A stretch of DNA of 64,000 nucleotides from Betaproteobacteria bacterium. GTDB lineage: Bacteria > Pseudomonadota > Gammaproteobacteria > Burkholderiales > SG8-41. The stretch covers positions 124,001 through 188,000 of the forward strand of contig JAKFUS010000010.1 in assembly GCA_021732605.1 (NCBI GenBank). The letters run 5' to 3'. A model generated the notes under the pieces. It did not search any database. It had not been told where the DNA came from and was given only the letters and a program-made list of their open reading frames with translations. Below are positions 1 to 9,823 of the stretch, in pieces. How positions within the stretch are numbered: the first letter of the stretch is position 1; each line of letters begins with the position of its first letter. Made by a program: the position numbers and the translations under genes.

Positions 1-1530
1 ATCGCACGCCTGCTTGATGAAAAGCGCTTCGACCGCGAGCGTTATATCGGGAATGTGGTGACGTTGCTGCAAGGCGAAACGGCCCGCTTCGGTATTGCTG
101 CCGAAGTCAGTGGCAGGCCCAAGCACATTGCAAGTATTCACCGTAAGATGAATCAAAAAGCCATTGATTTTGAAGGACTTTATGATGTTCGCGCAGTGCG
201 GGTTCTGGTCGCAGACGTCAAGGATTGTTATGCCGTGCTGGGTATCGTGCACAGTCTTTGGTCGCCGCTGCCCCGGGAATTTGACGATTACATCGCCAAG
301 CCCAAGGCCAACAACTATCGATCGCTGCATACCGCGGTGACCGGCCCCGAGGGTAAATCAGTGGAAGTGCAGATTCGCACTCATGAAATGCATCAGCATT
401 CCGAGCTCGGTGTGGCAGCGCACTGGCAATACAAGGAAGGCAGGCGCCAGGACCGGGGTTATCAGGAAAAAATCGCCTGGCTGCGGCAGGTGCTGGAATG
501 GAAGGACGAAGTACGGGATACCCGCGAATTTGCCGAACAGTTTCGCACCGGAATGTTCGAGGAATCGGTTTATGTCTTCACGCCGCAGGGGCGGGTGGTC
601 GATTTGCCGAAAGGTTCGACACCAATCGATTTTGCCTATCACGTGCACACCGAACTTGGCCATCGTTGCCGCGGTGCCAAGGTTGACGGCGCAATGGTGC
701 CGCTCAGTACGCCCCTGGCCAACGGTCAGCAGGTGGAGATCATGACGACCAAGCAAGGCGGGCCCAGCCGCGACTGGCTCAATCCGCAGTTGGGGTTTCT
801 GAAAAGCCAGGGCGCGCGCGGCAAGGTGCGCCAGTGGTTCAATCGCCAGAATCTGGAAATCGACATTGCCCAGGGCCGCACCGTGCTGGAGAAGGAATTG
901 CAGCGCAGCGGCATGAGCAAAATGAATCTCGACCAATTGGCTGCAGAAATGGGTTTCGACAAGCTGAATGACCTGCTGTCGGGACTCGGGCGCGGCGAAG
1001 TGGGACCCAAGGCTTTGCGCGATGCAATGACTCAGGAAGAAAAAACGCCTGCAGTCACCGCGGATGCCGGCATCGTGGCGCGCAAACCAGCGCGTGCGGG
1101 TGGGGGTGTGCTGGTGGTTGGCGTGGATAAATTGCTGACCACGCCGGCCAAGTGCTGCCGTCCGGCGCCGCCGGATCCCATTGTCGGTTTTGTCACTCGC
1201 GGTCGCGGTGTCAGCGTGCATCGCGCGAACTGCGCCAATCTGGGGCGGCTGGATCCTGAGCGGCGGATTGCCGCGCAATGGGGTGCGCCGGGCACCACTA
1301 CGTTTCCGGTCGAGATCGTGGTTGATGCGGTGGACCGTACCGGACTGCTGCGCGATATTTCTGAAGTTCTGTCGCGCGAGCGCATCAATGTTACGGCGAC
1401 ACGTTCGACATCAACCGATCTCAGTGCGCGCATGCGCTTTACCGTGGAAATACGGGATCTTGATCAGTTGCAGCGGATCCTGGGACTGATCCGCGAAGTG
1501 CGCGGCGTGCTGGGCGCAGTGCGGCGCTGA
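1..1530 (+). CDS. relA: GTP pyrophosphokinase RelA, 3' part
   Basis: This is the C-terminal 509 codons of a RelA/SpoT homologue; the frame is open to the left edge, so the N-terminal pseudo-hydrolase region lies outside. RelA makes (p)ppGpp on stalled ribosomes. The synthetase domain carries EFDD at 277-288, the EXDD signature of monofunctional RelA; SpoT has RXKD at this place. It is followed by VEVQIRT and GVAAHW, a TGS domain (about 580-770), the conserved-cysteine domain (KCCRP, then HRANC) and a C-terminal ACT domain starting near FPVEIVVDAVDRTGLL. Identification as RelA rather than SpoT rests on EXDD and is fairly secure. Confidence 0.93.
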   Translation: MARLLDEKRFDRERYIGNVVTLLQGETARFGIAAEVSGRPKHIASIHRKMNQKAIDFEGLYDVRAVRVLVADVKDCYAVLGIVHSLWSPLPREFDDYIAKPKANNYRSLHTAVTGPEGKSVEVQIRTHEMHQHSELGVAAHWQYKEGRRQDRGYQEKIAWLRQVLEWKDEVRDTREFAEQFRTGMFEESVYVFTPQGRVVDLPKGSTPIDFAYHVHTELGHRCRGAKVDGAMVPLSTPLANGQQVEIMTTKQGGPSRDWLNPQLGFLKSQGARGKVRQWFNRQNLEIDIAQGRTVLEKELQRSGMSKMNLDQLAAEMGFDKLNDLLSGLGRGEVGPKALRDAMTQEEKTPAVTADAGIVARKPARAGGGVLVVGVDKLLTTPAKCCRPAPPDPIVGFVTRGRGVSVHRANCANLGRLDPERRIAAQWGAPGTTTFPVEIVVDAVDRTGLLRDISEVLSRERINVTATRSTSTDLSARMRFTVEIRDLDQLQRILGLIREVRGVLGAVRR

Positions 1531-1583
1531 GAAGCCGTCCGGGGTAGCCTGGGGAAACCCAAGGTGCAAGTTCCTGATTGTGT

Positions 1584-1612
1584 TTGATAGGGTACCCTGA
1601 TTCGGCTAGAAT
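1584..1612 (+). promoter_or_regulatory. sigma-70 promoter of tRNA-Val
   Basis: TTGATA at 1584-1589 and TAGAAT at 1607-1612 are separated by exactly 17 bp. The predicted start falls near 1619, five bases before the tRNA. Confidence 0.75.
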
Positions 1613-1623
1613 CCTGCCCTTTC

Positions 1624-1700
1624 AGGCGCGTAGCTCAGCTGGTTAGAGCACCACCTTGACATGGTGGGGGTCGTTGGTTCGAGTCCAATCGCGCCTACCA
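1624..1700 (+). tRNA. tRNA-Val(GAC)
   Basis: A full cloverleaf folds by eye. The acceptor arms AGGCGCG and CGCGCCT pair, the anticodon stem CCACC/GGTGG encloses loop TTGACAT with anticodon GAC, a T-loop TTCGAGT is present, and CCA is encoded. It is 77 nt long and lies between relA and thrS. Confidence 0.95.
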
Positions 1701-1748
1701 ATTTTTGAAATGCGTATTGTTGCCGGCGGAATACAGGAAGAGAGCGTT

Positions 1749-1790
1749 ATGACACCGCGAACTTGCAAGGCTTCTGAACCCCGGCGATAG
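1749..1790 (+). other. possible 13-codon leader ORF upstream of thrS
   Basis: An ATG at 1749 has AGGAAGAG about 7-10 nt upstream and opens a 13-codon frame, MTPRTCKASEPRR, ending in TAG. It has threonine at positions 2 and 5. It lies between tRNA-Val and the terminator in front of thrS, so it could be a translated leader, but two Thr codons are weak support and it may be chance. Confidence 0.25.
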
Positions 1791-1828
1791 CTGCGTCATT
1801 TCTTTGGTAGTTGAGATAGAAACTGGAA

Positions 1829-1855
1829 AAAGTGCGGCTGGCCCGCACTTTTTTT
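1829..1855 (+). terminator. intrinsic terminator or attenuator before thrS
   Basis: AAAGTGCGG (1829-1837) pairs fully with CCGCACTTT (1843-1851) around a 5-nt loop and is followed by a run of T. It ends 24 nt before the thrS ATG, so it terminates the tRNA-Val transcript or attenuates thrS, or both. Confidence 0.85.
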
Positions 1856-1879
1856 ATTGGTGTTTACGGAATACACAAC

Positions 1880-3796
1880 ATGATCAACATCAAGCTGCCT
1901 GATGGTTCGCTGAAATCCTTCGATCGCCCGGTGACGGTGGCAGAGGTTGCCGCTGCAATCGGCGCCGGCCTGGCCAAGGCTGCACTGGCCGGTCGCGTTG
2001 ACGGCAAATTGGTTGATACATCGCATCGCATTGAGGCTGACGCTGAGCTGGCGATCATTACCGACAAAAATACCGACGGCCTCGAAATCCTGCGCCATTC
2101 GACGGCGCATCTGCTGGCCCATGCGGTCAAGGAATTGTTTCCCGATGCACAGGTGACCATCGGCCCGGTGATCGACGATGGATTTTTTTATGATTTCGCC
2201 TACAAGCGGCCCTTCACTCCTGAGGATCTGGCGGCGATCGAAAAACGCATGGCGGAAATCGCCAAGCGTGACATCAAGGTCGACCGGCAGTTGATGCCGC
2301 GCGACGAGGCGGTGCAGTTTTTCTCTGCGATGGGCGAGAAATACAAGGCTGAGATCATCGCGTCGATTCCGTCGAACGAACCGATTTCACTGTACCGCCA
2401 GGACAACTTCATCGATCTGTGCCGGGGCCCGCATGTGCCGTCCACCGGCAAGCTGAAAGTATTCAAGTTGATGAAAGTCGCCGGCGCGTACTGGCGCGGC
2501 GATTCGAAAAACGAAATGCTGCAGCGGATCTACGGCACAGCCTGGGCGAAAAAGGAAGAGCAGGATGCCTATCTGCACCGGCTGGAGGAGGCGGAAAAGC
2601 GCGATCACCGCAAGCTCGGTCGACAGCTCGATTTATTTCATATGCAGGATGAGGCGCCAGGCATGGTGTTCTGGCATGCCAACGGCTGGGTCATTTGGCA
2701 GGCGATCGAACAATACATGCGTCAGTTGCTGACCGAAGCGAATTACCGCGAAGTGCGCACGCCGCAGGTCATGGACCGCGTGTTGTGGGAGCGCTCCGGG
2801 CATTGGGAAAATTACCGCGAATACATGTTCACCACGGAATCGGAAAAACGCGATTATGCGGTGAAACCGATGAACTGCCCGGGACATGTGCAGATTTTCA
2901 ACCAAGGCGTCAAAAGTTATCGCGATCTGCCGCTGCGCATCGCCGAATTCGGTTCCTGCCACCGCAACGAACCGTCCGGCGCGCTGCACGGCCTGATGCG
3001 GGTGCGCGGTTTTGTGCAGGACGACGCGCATATTTTCTGTACCGAAGAGCAGATTCAGGCTGAAGCCGGGGATTTTGTCGATCTTTTGCGCCGGGTTTAT
3101 GCGGATTTCGGTTTTGAGCAAATTCTGGTCAAGCTGTCGACCCGGCCGCCGAAGCGGATCGGTGACGATGCGGTCTGGGATCGCGCCGAAGCGGCACTGA
3201 AGGCCACTTTGGACGCCAAGGGCCTCGATTGGGACCTGAATCCGGGCGAGGGCGCGTTTTACGGCCCCAAAATCGAGTTTTCGCTGAAAGATTCGCTGGG
3301 CCGGGTCTGGCAGTGCGGCACCCTGCAGCTGGATTTTGCGCTGCCGGAGCGTCTGGGCGCCGAATATGCGGCCGAAGACAACACCCGGCGCACGCCGGTG
3401 ATGCTGCACCGGGCCATCCTCGGGTCTCTGGAGCGCTTCATCGGTATCCTGATTGAACACTACGCCGGAGCGTTGCCGGCCTGGCTGGCACCCGCACAGG
3501 CCGTCGTCATGAACATTTCGGAGGCCCAAGCCGGTTATGTTGCTGGTGTCGCGGACACCCTGAAAAAGGCTGGATTCCGGGTCGAGGCTGACTTGAGAAA
3601 TGAGAAGATTTCCTATAAAATCCGCGAACATAGTCTGCAAAAGCTGCCCTTCCAGCTGGTGGTTGGAGACAAGGAAGTGGCGGCACAACTGGTGGCTGTG
3701 CGTTCCCGTAAAGGCGAGGATCTGGGGCAAATGACCCTGGACGCCTTTTTGTCGCTGTTAAAAAGCGATATTGCAAGAAAAGGGCGCGCAGTCTGA
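1880..3796 (+). CDS. thrS: threonine--tRNA ligase
   Basis: Class II aminoacyl-tRNA synthetase, 638 aa, close to the 642 aa of the E. coli enzyme. The N-terminal TGS domain starts with [10 protein letters not shown]. An SAD/editing domain follows with [11 protein letters not shown], then the catalytic core with NCPGH, motif 2 (RNEPSG) and motif 3 (GSLERFIG); C, H and H in NCPGH, DDAHIF and MLHRAI fit the catalytic zinc ligands. A C-terminal anticodon-binding domain ends the protein. ATG 1880 is chosen over the upstream in-frame start at 1832 because it gives the normal N-terminus and because 1832 lies inside the terminator hairpin. It heads thrS-infC-rpmI-rplT. Confidence 0.97.
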   Translation: MINIKLPDGSLKSFDRPVTVAEVAAAIGAGLAKAALAGRVDGKLVDTSHRIEADAELAIITDKNTDGLEILRHSTAHLLAHAVKELFPDAQVTIGPVIDDGFFYDFAYKRPFTPEDLAAIEKRMAEIAKRDIKVDRQLMPRDEAVQFFSAMGEKYKAEIIASIPSNEPISLYRQDNFIDLCRGPHVPSTGKLKVFKLMKVAGAYWRGDSKNEMLQRIYGTAWAKKEEQDAYLHRLEEAEKRDHRKLGRQLDLFHMQDEAPGMVFWHANGWVIWQAIEQYMRQLLTEANYREVRTPQVMDRVLWERSGHWENYREYMFTTESEKRDYAVKPMNCPGHVQIFNQGVKSYRDLPLRIAEFGSCHRNEPSGALHGLMRVRGFVQDDAHIFCTEEQIQAEAGDFVDLLRRVYADFGFEQILVKLSTRPPKRIGDDAVWDRAEAALKATLDAKGLDWDLNPGEGAFYGPKIEFSLKDSLGRVWQCGTLQLDFALPERLGAEYAAEDNTRRTPVMLHRAILGSLERFIGILIEHYAGALPAWLAPAQAVVMNISEAQAGYVAGVADTLKKAGFRVEADLRNEKISYKIREHSLQKLPFQLVVGDKEVAAQLVAVRSRKGEDLGQMTLDAFLSLLKSDIARKGRAV

Positions 3797-3823
3797 GAGT
3801 CACGAAATTAAGGAGTTTGTCGC

Positions 3824-4480
3824 ATAGCTCAGGAAAAAGAAGCCCGGATCAACGGTGACATCACCTCTCCGGAAGTGCGGGTCATCGGGGCCGACGGTTC
3901 TCAGGTCGGCGTGATCAGCATAGCTGCAGCCAACAAGCTGGCAGAAGAGGCTGAACTGGATCTGGTAGAGATCGCGCCGACGGCGGTACCGCCGGTCTGT
4001 CGCGTGATGGATTACGGCAAGTTCAAGTACCGCGAAAGCAAAAAGCAGCATGAGGCGCGGCTCAAGCAGAAACAGATTGTCGTCAAGGAAGTGAAGTTTC
4101 GTCCCGGAACGGACGAAGGTGACTATAAGATCAAGCTGCGCAACTTGACCCGGTTTCTTGAGGAAGGCGACAAGGCGAAAATCACGCTCCGTTTCAGGGG
4201 GCGCGAAATGGCCCACCAGGAATTCGGTTTTCAATTGCTGGAGCGGGTCAAGACGGATTTGCTGGAAGTTGCGGTAGTCGAGCAGTTTCCGAAAATGGAA
4301 GGCCGGCAGCTGGTGATGGTGCTGTCGCCGAAGAAAGTGCAGCCGAAGGCGGCTGCACCCAAGAGTTCACCCAAGGCTGAAGTCAAGGCTGCGGGAGTGA
4401 AACCGGCGGAAACGCCGGGCAAGGTGGCTGCAGCGACTGACGCGATAGCGCAAGACGCTGTGGTCGATGAAAAGAAGTAG
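3824..4480 (+). CDS. infC: translation initiation factor IF-3, AUA start
   Basis: IF-3 blocks premature 50S joining and proofreads initiator tRNA and start codon. No ATG, GTG or TTG in this frame precedes the conserved N-terminus: the first such codon, GTG 3875, would remove the conserved region leading to VRVIGADG. An ATA at 3824 lies 8 nt after a perfect AAGGAG (3810-3815) and yields [19 protein letters not shown], a normal IF-3 N-terminus. Rare AUU/AUA/AUC starts on infC are known and let IF-3 repress its own translation. The 218-aa product has an Ala/Lys/Pro-rich tail of roughly 45 residues beyond the usual length of about 180. It lies 27 nt after thrS. Confidence 0.95.
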   Translation: MAQEKEARINGDITSPEVRVIGADGSQVGVISIAAANKLAEEAELDLVEIAPTAVPPVCRVMDYGKFKYRESKKQHEARLKQKQIVVKEVKFRPGTDEGDYKIKLRNLTRFLEEGDKAKITLRFRGREMAHQEFGFQLLERVKTDLLEVAVVEQFPKMEGRQLVMVLSPKKVQPKAAAPKSSPKAEVKAAGVKPAETPGKVAAATDAIAQDAVVDEKK

Positions 4481-4553
4481 TGATCGGGCTCACAAGTCCC
4501 GCGGCAACGCAGGCGCCCGACGCTAGGCTAAAACAGGAACTGGAGTCATTACC

Positions 4554-4748
4554 ATGCCGAAAATGAAGAGCAAGAGCGGCGCGGCCAAGCGATTCAAAAA
4601 GCTGGGCAGCGGATTGTTCAAACGCAGCAGCGCGCATCTGCGCCATATCCTTACCAAGAAGAGCACCAAGCGCAAGCGTCACCTGCGTGGCACGACCATG
4701 GTGCATGCCTCCGACCAGCGCTCAGTCCGCGCGATGTTGCCTTACTGA
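4554..4748 (+). CDS. rpmI: 50S ribosomal protein L35
   Basis: A 64-aa basic protein beginning [15 protein letters not shown] and ending RAMLPY, the typical length and shape of L35. It is preceded by CAGGAACTGGAG and lies 73 nt after infC, in the infC-rpmI-rplT order conserved across bacteria. In the E. coli family this operon is repressed by L20 binding near rpmI; I did not identify that site here. Confidence 0.97.
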   Translation: MPKMKSKSGAAKRFKKLGSGLFKRSSAHLRHILTKKSTKRKRHLRGTTMVHASDQRSVRAMLPY

Positions 4749-4763
4749 TCGGGGAGATGAGTC

Positions 4764-5123
4764 ATGCCTAGAGTCAAACGTGGAGTAATCGCCCGCAAGG
4801 CGCATAAAAAAATCCTGAAGGCCGCCAAAGGTTTCCGCGGTCGTCGCAACAACGTATTCCGCATTGCCAACGAAGCGGTGATGCGTGCGGGGCAATATGC
4901 CTATCGCGACCGGCGTACCAAGAAGCGCGAGTTCCGCGCTCTCTGGATCGCCCGTATCAACGCCGCTGCCCGTGAACACGGCATGACGTACAGCGTGTTC
5001 ATGAACGGCCTGAAAAAAGCAGCGATTGAGGTCGACCGCAAGGTGTTGTCCGACATCGCGATTGCCGACAAGCCCGCCTTCCAGCGGTTTGTTGAGCAGG
5101 CCAGGGCGAGCCTCGGCGCCTGA
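4764..5123 (+). CDS. rplT: 50S ribosomal protein L20
   Basis: A 119-aa basic protein starting [19 protein letters not shown], with the conserved GFRGRRNN and [18 protein letters not shown] segments of L20. It starts 15 nt after rpmI with GGGGAGATG as ribosome-binding site and is followed directly by a strong terminator. L20 is an early assembly protein of the large subunit and usually the repressor of this operon. Confidence 0.97.
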   Translation: MPRVKRGVIARKAHKKILKAAKGFRGRRNNVFRIANEAVMRAGQYAYRDRRTKKREFRALWIARINAAAREHGMTYSVFMNGLKKAAIEVDRKVLSDIAIADKPAFQRFVEQARASLGA

Positions 5124-6182
<1,059 letters not shown>

Positions 6183-6198
6183 GAGCAGACCTGACGCC

Positions 6199-8547
6199 AT
6201 GAAAATTTCCGAACACTGGCTGCGTGAACTGGTTGATCCGGCGCTGTCGACGGCCGAACTGGCTGACCTGCTGACCTTCGGCGGCATCGAAGTCGAAGCC
6301 ATTGAACCGGCGGCGCCGCCGTTTGACCGTGTGGTTGTCGCTGAAGTCCTCAGTGTCGAAAAACATCCGCAGGCCGACCGGCTTAACGTGTGCCAGGTCA
6401 ACGCCGGTACTGCGCCGCTCACCATCGTCTGTGGTGCACCGAATGTGCGCGCGGGGATGCGGGTGCCTGCTGCACTGGTCGGCGCAAAACTTCCGGGCAT
6501 CGAAATCAAACTGGCCAAGGTGCGCGGCGTCGAGTCGCAGGGCATGTTGTGCTCCGCGAAGGAACTGGGTCTCAGCGACGAGGCAGCAGGCTTGCTGGAA
6601 CTGCCGCCCAACGCAGCCATCGGCCTCGCGGTGCGCGACCTGCTGGATCTCGACGACCAGGTGCTGACCACCAAACCGACGCCGAACCGCGGTGACTGCC
6701 TGAGCGTGCTCGGCATGGCGCGTGAAGTGGCTGCATTAAGCGGGACAAAACTCAAATGGCAAAAACCGGTGGCGGTGGCCTCGACCATCACCGACGTGAT
6801 GGCCATCCAGCTCGACGCGCCTGCCGACTGCCCGCACTACAGCGTGCGCATCATCCGCGGCGTCAATGCCGCGGCCGCGACGCCGCAGTGGATGGTGAGG
6901 CGTCTGCAGCGCAGCGGCATTCGCTGTATCAGCGCTGTGGTCGATGTCACCAATTACGTGCTGCTGGAGATGGGGCAGCCGCTGCATGCGTTTGATGCAG
7001 CGAAATTATCCGGTGGGATTCAGGTGCGCCGTGCCCGCGCCGGTGAAACGCTGGCCTTGCTCAACGGCACGACGCTGTCGCTGACACCTGCGCATCTGGT
7101 GATTGCAGACGAAAAAAATGCGCTGGCCCTAGCCGGCATCATGGGCGGTGCAGCCAGCGGTGTTACTGCAGGCACCCGCGACGTGGTGCTGGAAAGCGCA
7201 TTTTTTACACCGGATGTGATCGCCGGCAAGACGCGCGCACTCGGTTTCGGTTCTGATTCCGCTTACCGTTTTGAACGCGGCGTGGATTTTGCCGGCGCAG
7301 GCGCGGCACAGGAGCGCGCAACCCAGCTGATCCTGCAGATTTGTGGCGGCCGGGCAGGGCCGGTGGCCGAAGCTCAGGGACCACTGCCGGCGCGCAACAA
7401 GGTGCAGGTACGGCTGGCACGGGCCGCGCGGGTGCTGGGTTTTGCCATTGATGCCCCGCAGGCTGTATCGATACTGGAGCGCCTGGGATGCCGGCCGAGC
7501 CTCACTGGCGAGGTGATCACTGCGCTGCCCCCAAGCCACCGCTTCGACATCGCGATCGAAGAAGACCTGATCGAGGAACTGGCGCGTATCCACGGCTACA
7601 ACAAGATTCCGGCCGCGATGCCGGCCGCGCATGCAGCCTTGCTGCCGGTCACGGAAAATCGTCGCGATTCGGCGGCAGTGCGTCGCCAGTTGGCAGATCT
7701 CGATTTCCAGGAAGTCGTGACTTACAGTTTTGTCGAGCAGGGCTGGGAAGTCGATTTTTGCGCCAACCCGGAACCGATTGCGCTGGCCAATCCGATTGCC
7801 AGCCAGATGAGCGTGATGCGTTCCAGTCTGATCGGCGGATTGGTCAATGCAGTAACGTTTAACGCCAGCCGCAAACAATCGCGGGTGCGGCTGTTCGAAG
7901 TCGGTCGTTGCTTTCTGAACCAGCCCGGTTATCCGCAACCTTGGCGGGTGGGCGCGATTGCGTTTGGCGAAGCCGACCCGCAGCAATGGGGGCATGCGGC
8001 GCGTGTAGCTGATTTTTTCGATATCAAGGCTGACCTCGAAGCGCTGCTGACACCGGCGATGGCGGAATTTGTTCCGGTGGTCCATCCTGCGCTGCATCCT
8101 GGCAAGTCAGCGAAGGTATTGCTGGATGGCAAAGCCGTGGGCTGGATCGGCGAATTGCACCCGCGCTGGCAGCGGAAGTATGATTTGCCCTCAGCGCCGG
8201 TCTTGTTTGAAGTGGAGCTGGGTGCAGTCGAGCAGAGGGGATTGCCGGTTTATCAGGAAATCTCGAAATTTCCGGCTGTGCGTCGCGATCTGGCCGCGGA
8301 ATTTGATGAGAATATCCGCTACGGGGACATCAGCAGCGAACTGAAACGCTCCGGTCCGGCCATTTTGCGGGACTTCACGGTGTTCGATTTATACCGTGGC
8401 GAGGGAGTTCAAAAAGGGAAAAAAAGTCTTGCATTCAGTGTGTTATTGCAGGATACTCATAAAACCTTAACGGATGCAGAAGCCGAAAAAGCCATGACCG
8501 AACTGCGCCGGATTCTGCAAGAAAAGTTTAACGCGAAGCTTCGTTGA
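6199..8547 (+). CDS. pheT: phenylalanine--tRNA ligase beta subunit
   Basis: A 782-aa subunit, close to the 795 aa of E. coli. In order: N-terminal helix with MKISEHWLRELV, the EMAP-II-like tRNA-binding fold (about residues 40-150, HPQADRLNVCQV and KVRGVESQGMLCS), the B3/B4 editing domain (about 210-390), the B5 domain (about 400-475), a catalytic-like core and a C-terminal ferredoxin-fold anticodon-binding domain (YQEISKFPAVRRDLA onward). It partners PheS. ihfA starts 12 nt downstream, the arrangement also found in E. coli. Confidence 0.97.
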   Translation: MKISEHWLRELVDPALSTAELADLLTFGGIEVEAIEPAAPPFDRVVVAEVLSVEKHPQADRLNVCQVNAGTAPLTIVCGAPNVRAGMRVPAALVGAKLPGIEIKLAKVRGVESQGMLCSAKELGLSDEAAGLLELPPNAAIGLAVRDLLDLDDQVLTTKPTPNRGDCLSVLGMAREVAALSGTKLKWQKPVAVASTITDVMAIQLDAPADCPHYSVRIIRGVNAAAATPQWMVRRLQRSGIRCISAVVDVTNYVLLEMGQPLHAFDAAKLSGGIQVRRARAGETLALLNGTTLSLTPAHLVIADEKNALALAGIMGGAASGVTAGTRDVVLESAFFTPDVIAGKTRALGFGSDSAYRFERGVDFAGAGAAQERATQLILQICGGRAGPVAEAQGPLPARNKVQVRLARAARVLGFAIDAPQAVSILERLGCRPSLTGEVITALPPSHRFDIAIEEDLIEELARIHGYNKIPAAMPAAHAALLPVTENRRDSAAVRRQLADLDFQEVVTYSFVEQGWEVDFCANPEPIALANPIASQMSVMRSSLIGGLVNAVTFNASRKQSRVRLFEVGRCFLNQPGYPQPWRVGAIAFGEADPQQWGHAARVADFFDIKADLEALLTPAMAEFVPVVHPALHPGKSAKVLLDGKAVGWIGELHPRWQRKYDLPSAPVLFEVELGAVEQRGLPVYQEISKFPAVRRDLAAEFDENIRYGDISSELKRSGPAILRDFTVFDLYRGEGVQKGKKSLAFSVLLQDTHKTLTDAEAEKAMTELRRILQEKFNAKLR

Positions 8548-8559
8548 GAGGGGACAACA

Positions 8560-8868
8560 ATGACGTTAACAAAAGCTGAACTCGCCGATCTCCTGTTTGA
8601 GAAGGTGGGTTTCAACAAACGCGAAGCCAAGGACATGGTTGAGTCCTTCTTCGACGAAGTTCGCCACGCACTGGAAAATGGCAGGGGTGTCAAACTTTCC
8701 GGTTTTGGCAACTTCCAGTTGCGCGACAAGCCGCAACGCCCGGGCCGCAACCCGAAAACCGGCGAGGAAATTCCGATTTCCGCACGTCGCGTCGTCACGT
8801 TCCATGCATCCCAAAAATTAAAATCGATGGTGGAACAGCATTTCCATGGAAGCCAGCGGAAGCCTTAA
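8560..8868 (+). CDS. ihfA: integration host factor alpha subunit
   Basis: A 102-aa HU/IHF-family protein. [25 protein letters not shown] is typical of IHF-alpha, and the DNA-inserting arm has [20 protein letters not shown], with the intercalating proline in RPGRNP. The heterodimer with IHF-beta bends DNA sharply at WATCAA-N4-TTR sites. GAGAGGGG precedes the ATG. It is relevant that AT-rich IHF-like elements recur through this window (see findings). Its 3' end overlaps the next gene by 23 nt. Confidence 0.96.
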   Translation: MTLTKAELADLLFEKVGFNKREAKDMVESFFDEVRHALENGRGVKLSGFGNFQLRDKPQRPGRNPKTGEEIPISARRVVTFHASQKLKSMVEQHFHGSQRKP

Positions 8869-9229
8869 AGTCCAGCTTCCGCCGATCCCGGCAAAACGTT
8901 ATTTCACGATCGGTGAAGTGAGTGAGCTGTGTGGCGTGAAGCCGCACGTCCTGCGTTACTGGGAGCAGGAATTCACCCAATTGCGTCCGGTCAAACGCCG
9001 CGGCAACCGGCGTTATTACCAGCATCACGAAGTCCTGCTGATCCGTCGCATCCGCGAACTGCTGTACGATCAGGGATTCACCATCAGCGGCGCGCGTAAC
9101 CGTCTGGATGAAATCGCCAACGAACCTGCGCGTACTGCGCGGGTCAATGCAGCGGCGACTGCGGCAAAACCCGCGCTCGCGCAACTGCGGCAGGATCTCA
9201 AAAACGTCATTGACCAGCTGCGCACCTGA
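8846..9229 (+). CDS. MerR-family transcriptional regulator
   Basis: A 127-aa protein with a MerR winged helix-turn-helix: [27 protein letters not shown] (split here only by reading order) followed by [23 protein letters not shown], residues about 18-75. The C-terminal part is a short helix rich in Ala, Gln and Leu with no obvious metal or drug ligand motif. A MerR gene directly after ihfA is a common arrangement in beta- and gammaproteobacteria; the target is not evident. Start ATG 8846 lies inside ihfA, suggesting translational coupling. Confidence 0.9.
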   Translation: MEASGSLKVQLPPIPAKRYFTIGEVSELCGVKPHVLRYWEQEFTQLRPVKRRGNRRYYQHHEVLLIRRIRELLYDQGFTISGARNRLDEIANEPARTARVNAAATAAKPALAQLRQDLKNVIDQLRT

Positions 9230-9263
9230 TCCTGCGCAGCGCGTTACCCTGTATCTGCTGTTG

Positions 9264-9269
9264 TATAAT
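9264..9269 (+). promoter_or_regulatory. -10 box of tRNA-Pro promoter
   Basis: A perfect TATAAT sits 8 bp before the tRNA; the -35 region 16-18 bp upstream (around GCGTTAC) is poor, so activity would rely on the -10 and possibly UP or FIS-type sequences. Confidence 0.6.
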
Positions 9270-9277
9270 CCCGCCTT

Positions 9278-9354
<77 letters not shown>

Positions 9355-9509
9355 GTCAAATCCAAAAAACCTGATAGTTTCTCAAATCTTGCTTGACGCC
9401 GCGGGGCCAGAGATTCTTTGCCACTGGTGTAGATGGGCCTGAGTTGAAGCTCTGGACGCTACGTCAGGTCACTTCCGCGGGTAGCTCGCCGAGAAATACG
9501 AATGATCGG

Positions 9510-9574
9510 AATCGCCGACTGTGCAAGTCGGCGATTACAGGGAAATCCTGTCTGAGATGATCAGGGCATCTCAG
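9510..9574. other. two adjacent strong hairpins of unknown role
   Basis: AATCGCCGACT (9510-9520) pairs perfectly with AGTCGGCGATT (9526-9536) around GTGCA. Sixteen bases later CTGAGATG (9552-9559) pairs with CATCTCAG (9567-9574). Neither has a T-tract on either strand, so they are not ordinary terminators. They sit in the 277-bp gap between tRNA-Pro and the small reverse ORF, where I see no gene. Confidence 0.5.
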
Positions 9575-9631
9575 TTCCTGGCAAGCCGGCGGCTTAAAAC
9601 AACCCCAAACTGCGGATTGAATTTCCTGATC

Positions 9632-9823
9632 TTAAATGATTCCGGTGCGGGGTATGGTGTTCCGGGCAGTGATTTGCAACACCTTCTTTGAAGCTTCCGC
9701 CTTCGCGGCAGACTCGGCCTGTTCAAGCCGGCAGATCTCTCGACGCACTCTTGCGAATGTTTTCTTGACATCCGTTTCAACGCTGCTGGTGTAGTGGAAT
9801 TTGTGATCGAGGATACTTTTCAT
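9632..9823 (-). CDS. small basic hypothetical protein
   Basis: A 63-aa reverse-strand frame starting MKSILDHKFHYTSSVETDVK. GGAG lies 8 nt before the ATG at 9823, which is why this start is preferred over the longer frame opening at 9913. The product is rich in Lys, Arg and Ala, with a helix-prone segment (KKTFARVRREICRLEQAE), no signal peptide and no membrane segment. I do not recognise a family. It stands alone between tRNA-Pro and an EAL gene. The ribosome-binding site and reasonable composition favour a real gene, but short length leaves doubt. Confidence 0.5.
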   Translation of the reverse strand: MKSILDHKFHYTSSVETDVKKTFARVRREICRLEQAESAAKAEASKKVLQITARNTIPRTGII

